Below, one piece after another: positions 59,679-64,000 of a stretch of DNA of 64,000 nucleotides. Each line of letters starts with the position of its first letter. The first letter of the stretch is position 1. The notes under the pieces were generated by a model. It was not told the origin of the DNA, made no database searches, and saw only the letters and a program-made list of their open reading frames with translations. Source of the DNA: Cytophagales bacterium (GTDB taxonomy: Bacteria; Bacteroidota; Bacteroidia; Cytophagales; Spirosomataceae). The stretch is from positions 1 to 64,000 of the forward strand of contig JANSYO010000015.1 in assembly GCA_024742395.1 (NCBI GenBank), in the 5' to 3' direction. Made by a program: the position numbers and the translations under genes.

Positions 59679-60777
59679 CTTTCTCTGAAAGCAGCTCTGC
59701 TCCATGCTCCATAGCGTATTCCACCGATATATCCGGATCAGTTAAAACTGCTACCTGGCTAATGCCAAGCTGCTCAAGGTTCTCCTTTGACAATTCATTT
59801 TTACCACATACCGCAAAACTGATTATTCCCTTTTCCTTTGCCTTTTTAGCTACTCCAGCAATCAGTTTCCCAGAAAGTGTTTGCTGGTCTAACTTGCCTT
59901 CACCGGTAATCAGATAATCTACGTCTTTTAATTGTGTATCAAAATCCAGCAATTCCATAATAGACTCAATGCCGGGTAAAATCTCAGCATCAAAGAATGC
60001 CACCATACCTGCTCCCACTCCACCTGCAGCACCTCCACCGGGTAATTGAGAAACATCTTTACCGAGTGAGGTTTTAACGATTTCTGAAAAATTTCTTAAA
60101 CCTTGATCAAGTCTTTCTACCATTGACCGATCTGCACCTTTTTGCGGAGCATAGATAAATGCGGCTCCATTTTCACCATATAATGGATTCTGTACATCGC
60201 AAACTACCTTCAAGTCAAATTCAAATGGATTCTCCGGAGCTCTTAGGGTGCTAATCTGAGCCAAACTTTCGCCTCCAGCCAGAAGCTCTACACCTTTTTT
60301 GTCATAAAATTTAAAGCCCAAGGCCTGTCCTATTCCCAGTCCGACATCGTTTGTTGCGGAGCCACCAATAAAAAGGTAAACCGTTTTGGCTCCATTTTTT
60401 ACTGCATGTTTTATCTGTTGTCCCGTACCATATGTTGTCGCCAACTCCGGGTCACGTTGATTGGTCTTTACCAAACCTAATCCACTGGCTGCGGCCATTT
60501 CTATGTAAGCTGTTTCACCCTTTCTTAAATAAGATGCTGTTATGGTTCTCCAAAGTGGATCCTTTACAAACTGCTTTACTTCCTCAGCCTGAAGTGAATA
60601 ATTTATGGCTTCTAATGATCCTTCTCCGCCATCTGCCAATGGTATGGATATTACCTCTGCATCAGGCATTAAATCATTTATACCTTGTGCTAAGGCCTCA
60701 CAAACTTGCCCTGCAGAAAGTGAACCTTTGAAAGAATCTGGAGCCAGGAGAATTTTAGGAAATTTATTCATTGCCAT
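59650..60777 (-). CDS. glycerate kinase (GlxK/GarK family)
   Basis: A 375-residue class II-type glycerate kinase family member: KILLAPDSFKGSLSAGQVCEALAQGI, ISIPLADGGEGSLEAI, FIGGSATNDVGLGIGQALGF, AGGVGAGMVAFF, and LITGEGKLDQQTLSGKLIAGVAKKAKEKG. All family signature loops are present. It converts D-glycerate to a phosphoglycerate (usually the 2-phosphate in this family). The last 29 bases overlap the sugar kinase gene on the other strand. No glyoxylate or garabinose genes are adjacent. Confidence 0.93.
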   Translation of the reverse strand: MAMNKFPKILLAPDSFKGSLSAGQVCEALAQGINDLMPDAEVISIPLADGGEGSLEAINYSLQAEEVKQFVKDPLWRTITASYLRKGETAYIEMAAASGLGLVKTNQRDPELATTYGTGQQIKHAVKNGAKTVYLFIGGSATNDVGLGIGQALGFKFYDKKGVELLAGGESLAQISTLRAPENPFEFDLKVVCDVQNPLYGENGAAFIYAPQKGADRSMVERLDQGLRNFSEIVKTSLGKDVSQLPGGGAAGGVGAGMVAFFDAEILPGIESIMELLDFDTQLKDVDYLITGEGKLDQQTLSGKLIAGVAKKAKEKGIISFAVCGKNELSKENLEQLGISQVAVLTDPDISVEYAMEHGAELLSEKVKMFFQNRA

Positions 60778-60961
60778 TCAAACATGATGAAAGTTTGGGC
60801 TAGTTCCATATTCCCTTAATAAATTAGAAATTCAGCTTCGCCGCTGGCAAAATACTCTTACTGCGTTATCAAAGGCTTTAGCTAAAAAAAGCGTTAGATT
60901 GCATTCCTCATCGATAGAAAAGGAAATTTTCGCCTTTCTGGTGAAACTCTATTGCTTTCTT

Positions 60962-61984
60962 ATGATCAATCGTTTACATATTGAAGGTTTTCTTGCTGGT
61001 TCTGAGAATGCACTGCTGCTCGATGTCAGGAGCCCTTCCGAATATATTCAAGCTCACATTCCCGGTGCTATTAGTTTTCCCTTATTCACTGATGAGGAAC
61101 GCAAGGTGGTGGGGACCTCTTACAAACAAGAAAGCCGGGAAAATGCCATAAAAATAGGACTGGATTATTTTGGCCCCAGAATGAGGCCAATGATAGAAGA
61201 AGTAGAAAAGATATTGAATGGAACTGATAAACCCATTTATGTACACTGCTGGAGAGGCGGTATGCGAAGTGGTGGAGTAGCCTGGCTTCTTGATCTGTAC
61301 GGCTTCAAAGTATCTACCCTGGAGGGTGGATATAAAGCGTTTAGGAATTGGGTATTAAAGCAATTTTTGAAAGAGTATAATTTAATGATATTGGGAGGCT
61401 ACACCGGCAGTAGCAAAACTGAGTTATTGAAGCACTTGGCTTTTCAGGGACACCAAACTATTGACCTTGAAAACCTGGCGAACCATCGTGGATCTGCCTT
61501 GGGTGGTATAGGACGCCCACCACAGCCTTCTCAGGAAATGTTTGAGAATTTACTAGCTACAGCTCTGGCTCGTCATAATATTAACAAAGCCATTTGGCTT
61601 GAGGATGAGAGTCAGCGAATAGGTGACCGTAATATCCCGAATGACTTTATGGCCAAAATGAGGATTTCGCCACTTTTTTTTCTGGATGTACCTTTTGATA
61701 AAAGACTCGATTATTTATTGGTGGAATATGGAACATTGCCGGCAGACCGAGTAAAAGAGAGTATTCTTAGAATTAAAAAAAGGCTGGGTGGTCTGGAAAC
61801 AAAAAACGCCATTCAATATCTGGAAGAAGGAAACATTCGTCGTTGTTTCGAGATTCTTTTGACATATTACGATAAGTTTTATGGCAAGGCATTAACGGCT
61901 CGAAAAGATCAATTGAAAACTATTGAAACTGCCAATTGTGATGTAGTAACTAACGCTGAACTGCTTTTAAAATCTACAAACTAA
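60962..61984 (+). CDS. mnmH: tRNA 2-selenouridine synthase
   Basis: A 340-residue two-domain enzyme that replaces sulfur by selenium in 2-thiouridine of the tRNA wobble base. The N-terminal rhodanese domain holds the catalytic Cys96 in [12 protein letters not shown]. The C-terminal half has a P-loop-like segment [10 protein letters not shown] (145-154) and [13 protein letters not shown]. Longer translation to 60899 depends on a TTG and adds an unlikely tail; [11 protein letters not shown] matches the family start. It is followed 17 bases later by selD, which supplies selenophosphate. Confidence 0.95.
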   Translation: MINRLHIEGFLAGSENALLLDVRSPSEYIQAHIPGAISFPLFTDEERKVVGTSYKQESRENAIKIGLDYFGPRMRPMIEEVEKILNGTDKPIYVHCWRGGMRSGGVAWLLDLYGFKVSTLEGGYKAFRNWVLKQFLKEYNLMILGGYTGSSKTELLKHLAFQGHQTIDLENLANHRGSALGGIGRPPQPSQEMFENLLATALARHNINKAIWLEDESQRIGDRNIPNDFMAKMRISPLFFLDVPFDKRLDYLLVEYGTLPADRVKESILRIKKRLGGLETKNAIQYLEEGNIRRCFEILLTYYDKFYGKALTARKDQLKTIETANCDVVTNAELLLKSTN

Positions 61985-62001
61985 AATCTTTAAAAAAGAA
62001 A

Positions 62002-63042
62002 ATGGAAGAAGTAAAACTTACCCAATATTCTCACGGAGCCGGCTGCGGCTGTAAGATTTCCCCGCAAGTGCTTGATGTTATTCTAAAGGGAAATGTAGCC
62101 ATGCCCGATAATGATAAATTATTAGTAGGCAATCACAGCAGAGATGATGCAGCAGTGCTTGACATTGGAAACGGCACAGCTCTTATATCTACCACTGACT
62201 TCTTTATGCCCATTGTGGATGATCCATACAATTTTGGTCGAATTGCTTCGTGCAATGCCATCAGCGACGTTTATGCGATGGGTGGCAAGCCGGTTTTGGC
62301 CATTGCCATTCTGGGATGGCCTATTGATAAATTGCCGGCAGAAGTAGCTCAGAAAGTCATAGACGGTAGCCGAAGTATCTGCCTGGAAGCAGGGATCTCA
62401 TTGGCTGGCGGCCACAGTATAGATTCACCCGATCCTATCTTCGGGCTGGCAGTAAATGGTTTAGTGCCGATTGAAAATGTAAAACAAAACAATAAAGCCA
62501 AAGCAGGGGATATCCTGTTTCTTACGAAACCATTGGGTGTTGGAATTTTGACAACTGCCGAGAAAAAAGGTCTCTTAAAAGATGAGCATAAAAATCTGGC
62601 GGCAAATCAAATGATGAAGCTCAACAAGATAGGCGAAGAACTGGGCCAAATGGAGGCTGTAACGGCCATGACAGACGTGACAGGTTTTGGGCTTCTGGGT
62701 CATTTATCAGAAATGGCTGAGGGTTCAGAGCTAAGTGCTTTGCTTAATTTTGCGGCCGTCCCTATTATTTCGCCAGATATCCATGACTATATAGCCAGGA
62801 AATCTGTACCTGGCGGTACCCAGAGGAACAGGGCCAGTTATGGTCATAAAATTGGTGAGCTCACAGATGAACAGTGGGCTATACTGGCAGATCCACAAAC
62901 CAGTGGTGGGCTATTGGTCGCAGTAAGTCCTGATCGCACCACTGAAGTGATTGAGAAATTAAAGTCTGCCGGTCTAGAAGCTTTTGCAAAGCCAATTGGA
63001 GTGCTAAAAGAGCAAGGGAAAAAACTGGTAGAAGTGCAATAA
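62002..63042 (+). CDS. selD: selenide, water dikinase (selenophosphate synthetase)
   Basis: A 346-residue SelD. The catalytic N-terminus [12 protein letters not shown] has Cys15 and Cys17 with Lys18, in line with E. coli Cys17, Cys19 and Lys20; the position that is selenocysteine in some species is Cys here. Other marks are [47 protein letters not shown], and [19 protein letters not shown]. It makes selenophosphate for mnmH, directly upstream. No selA, selB or selC is seen in the window. A small hairpin that may terminate transcription follows. Confidence 0.96.
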   Translation: MEEVKLTQYSHGAGCGCKISPQVLDVILKGNVAMPDNDKLLVGNHSRDDAAVLDIGNGTALISTTDFFMPIVDDPYNFGRIASCNAISDVYAMGGKPVLAIAILGWPIDKLPAEVAQKVIDGSRSICLEAGISLAGGHSIDSPDPIFGLAVNGLVPIENVKQNNKAKAGDILFLTKPLGVGILTTAEKKGLLKDEHKNLAANQMMKLNKIGEELGQMEAVTAMTDVTGFGLLGHLSEMAEGSELSALLNFAAVPIISPDIHDYIARKSVPGGTQRNRASYGHKIGELTDEQWAILADPQTSGGLLVAVSPDRTTEVIEKLKSAGLEAFAKPIGVLKEQGKKLVEVQ

Positions 63043-63044
63043 AA

Positions 63045-63077
63045 ATGGGTAACAACCTTTCAAAGTCTGCTACCCAT
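63045..63077. terminator. hairpin between selD and the cupin gene
   Basis: ATGGGTA pairs with TACCCAT (7 pairs) across a 19-base loop. On the minus strand it is followed by TTTTT within the selD stop region. A T-rich stretch on the plus strand makes a two-way terminator possible. Confidence 0.55.
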
Positions 63078-63097
63078 CTCTACTATTTTTATTTTAA

Positions 63098-63613
63098 TTA
63101 CCTACCAAAATCATCCTGAACACGAACAATATCGTCTTCATCTGAAGGATGTTCTATGTCTACATGCTGCCAGATTTCTGCCACAATACCATAGCCATCT
63201 GTACCTACTAATCTGTGTCTTTCGCCACATTTTAGATTGACAATATCTCCGATTTTTAATGTCTGAAGCTCGGTTTCTTCGTCTGTATCAGAAATAACCA
63301 CCCCGGCTACACCACCAATGAGTTTCCAGATCTCAGCTCTGCGATGGTGGTATTGCCATGATAGTCTTTGATCAGGTGCCACTACGAGGATCTTTGGACT
63401 GAGTTTATCAAAACCTGCAAAATCTGCCATGGATAAATGAGGGAAAAACTCCTTTACAAACTCAGGTGCTTGGTTTTCTTCGAGAACGAAAAAGCCACCC
63501 CAGGGACGATTATGGTCTGTAGCCACTACTTTAAAACCTTTACTATCCAAAAAAGTCTGGACGCCACTAAAAACGGTTGGTCTTTCGGCTACTTTATTAA
63601 AATCTAAGTTCAT
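63098..63613 (-). CDS. cupin-domain sugar-phosphate isomerase-like protein
   Basis: A 171-residue single-domain cupin resembling the C-terminal half of type II mannose-6-phosphate isomerases (often mislabelled phosphoheptose isomerase): DHNRPWGGFFVLEE, LSWQYHHRRAEIWKLIGGVAGV with the metal His pair, GDIVNLKCGERHRLVG, and EIWQHVDIEHPSDEDDIVRVQDDFGR at the C-terminus. It should bind a divalent metal and a sugar or sugar phosphate. The exact reaction is unclear. It ends facing selD across a shared hairpin and is followed by a GH gene on the same strand (start 31 bases downstream of that gene's stop). Confidence 0.85.
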   Translation of the reverse strand: MNLDFNKVAERPTVFSGVQTFLDSKGFKVVATDHNRPWGGFFVLEENQAPEFVKEFFPHLSMADFAGFDKLSPKILVVAPDQRLSWQYHHRRAEIWKLIGGVAGVVISDTDEETELQTLKIGDIVNLKCGERHRLVGTDGYGIVAEIWQHVDIEHPSDEDDIVRVQDDFGR

Positions 63614-63644
63614 GTTATTACTATAAGTTTTTTCTCAAAATTAC

Positions 63645-64000
63645 TCAATAAATTATTCTTACGGGCCCTAAAAGTCCCGAAGCTTGAGGTTTCCATTTTG
63701 TGGCATCAAAAGGTTCATAGGTAATATCTACAAAATTTATATCATAGAATTTCTTCCAATTAACCTTTTGTTCATCCAGGAGTCTTATTCTGTTTGCAGA
63801 AGTATTCCTTACGATGACCTCCAGGCTATTTCTTTCTTTTAACACCCCGGCAGGTATTTCCAGCTGAAAAGGTAAAAACCAGGCCGTTCCTAATTCCACG
63901 CCGTTTATTTTAACACGGGCAGACTCTCTAACATCTCCTAAATCAAGAATGGCATTGCCCTCAGGCACAGTTATCAGATCAAATTCCGTGCTATAACGTC
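63645..64000 (-). CDS. GH106-like glycoside hydrolase, C-terminal part (cut by window edge)
   Basis: Only the last 118 codons are in the window; the frame is open to the edge, so the 5' end lies outside. The segment has the galactose-binding-like tail of alpha-L-rhamnosidase-type (GH106) or GH2-like enzymes: NAILDLGDVRESARVKINGVELGTAWFLPF, a core ESLEVIVRNTSANRIR-type strand, then GLLGPVRIIY at the end, as found in GH106 proteins. It should be an exported or periplasmic hydrolase, but family and substrate need the missing part. It is in the same direction as the cupin gene, 31 bases upstream of it. Confidence 0.7.
   Translation of the reverse strand, partial: RYSTEFDLITVPEGNAILDLGDVRESARVKINGVELGTAWFLPFQLEIPAGVLKERNSLEVIVRNTSANRIRLLDEQKVNWKKFYDINFVDITYEPFDATKWKPQASGLLGPVRIIY

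Overview
The window looks like chromosomal DNA of a free-living, probably marine, member of the Bacteroidota, most likely order Cytophagales. This rests on gene content and signals. There is a GldH gliding lipoprotein next to a RicT/PSP1 gene, phylum-typical small proteins (DUF3127, DUF4295, VF530, DUF4301), many lipoproteins, base composition rich in A+T, almost no Shine-Dalgarno sequences, and repeated Bacteroidota-type -7 promoter boxes (TAnnTTTG). I see no rRNA, tRNA, CRISPR array, insertion sequence, prophage or integration site. Gene density is high and only one gap (17291-17610) exceeds 300 bases.

Layout. 1-5.9 kb: the end of a GH43-like lipoprotein, an RRM RNA-binding protein, a cellobiose 2-epimerase-like enzyme coupled to a small HExxH protein, and a large FG-GAP/ASPIC lipoprotein. 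5.9-9.5 kb: two tandem cassettes, each a phage-fibre-like S74 protein followed by a small exported protein that resembles a type IX sorting domain. 9.6-14.3 kb: a lipoprotein, uvrA, VF530 and an unknown 343-residue protein. 14.3-17.3 kb: DUF3127, rpmG, a DUF4295 protein, a thioesterase, ftsY and YceI. 17.6-24.5 kb: a LytS/LytTR two-component pair, a DCC protein, two TIM-barrel isomerase-like proteins around RidA and a TIGR04282-like gene, a zincin-like lipoprotein and a CBM48-HhH fusion. 24.6-36.5 kb: DUF4301, proA, a Gre-like protein, a glycan-modification trio (GT2, formyltransferase, deacetylase), a patatin, a DUF1080 protein, prmC, a MoxR ATPase, hemB, a membrane protein and a TPMT-like methyltransferase.

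36.5-48.9 kb: a YfcC-type transporter, an NtrC-family response regulator broken by one in-frame stop, a lipoprotein, a prohibitin-like SPFH protein, a haem-binding protein, a GMC oxidoreductase, a YffB/ArsC-like protein, a thioredoxin lipoprotein, gldH, ricT and purD. 49.0-57.9 kb: an apparent operon of an FGGY kinase, a DUF1549/DUF1553 cytochrome, a DUF1501 protein, a membrane cytochrome with LRR-like and chitobiase-C-like domains, and a GH29 alpha-L-fucosidase. 57.9-64 kb: an NTF2-like lipoprotein, a NahK-like sugar kinase, glycerate kinase, the 2-selenouridine pair mnmH-selD, a cupin, and the end of a GH106-like hydrolase.

Taken together, much of the accessory content points to use and modification of complex glycans (GH29, GH43, GH106-like, epimerase, FGGY and NahK-like kinases, DUF1080, DUF1501/DUF1553). 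The observations I rate most worth checking are the duplicated S74 plus sorting-domain-like cassettes, whose small proteins are about 91% identical in the mature part but have unrelated signal peptides; the nonsense-split NtrC regulator; the fucosidase/planctomycete-type-cytochrome operon; and the deacetylase-formyltransferase-glycosyltransferase trio. All names are from reading the sequence; no database search was run.
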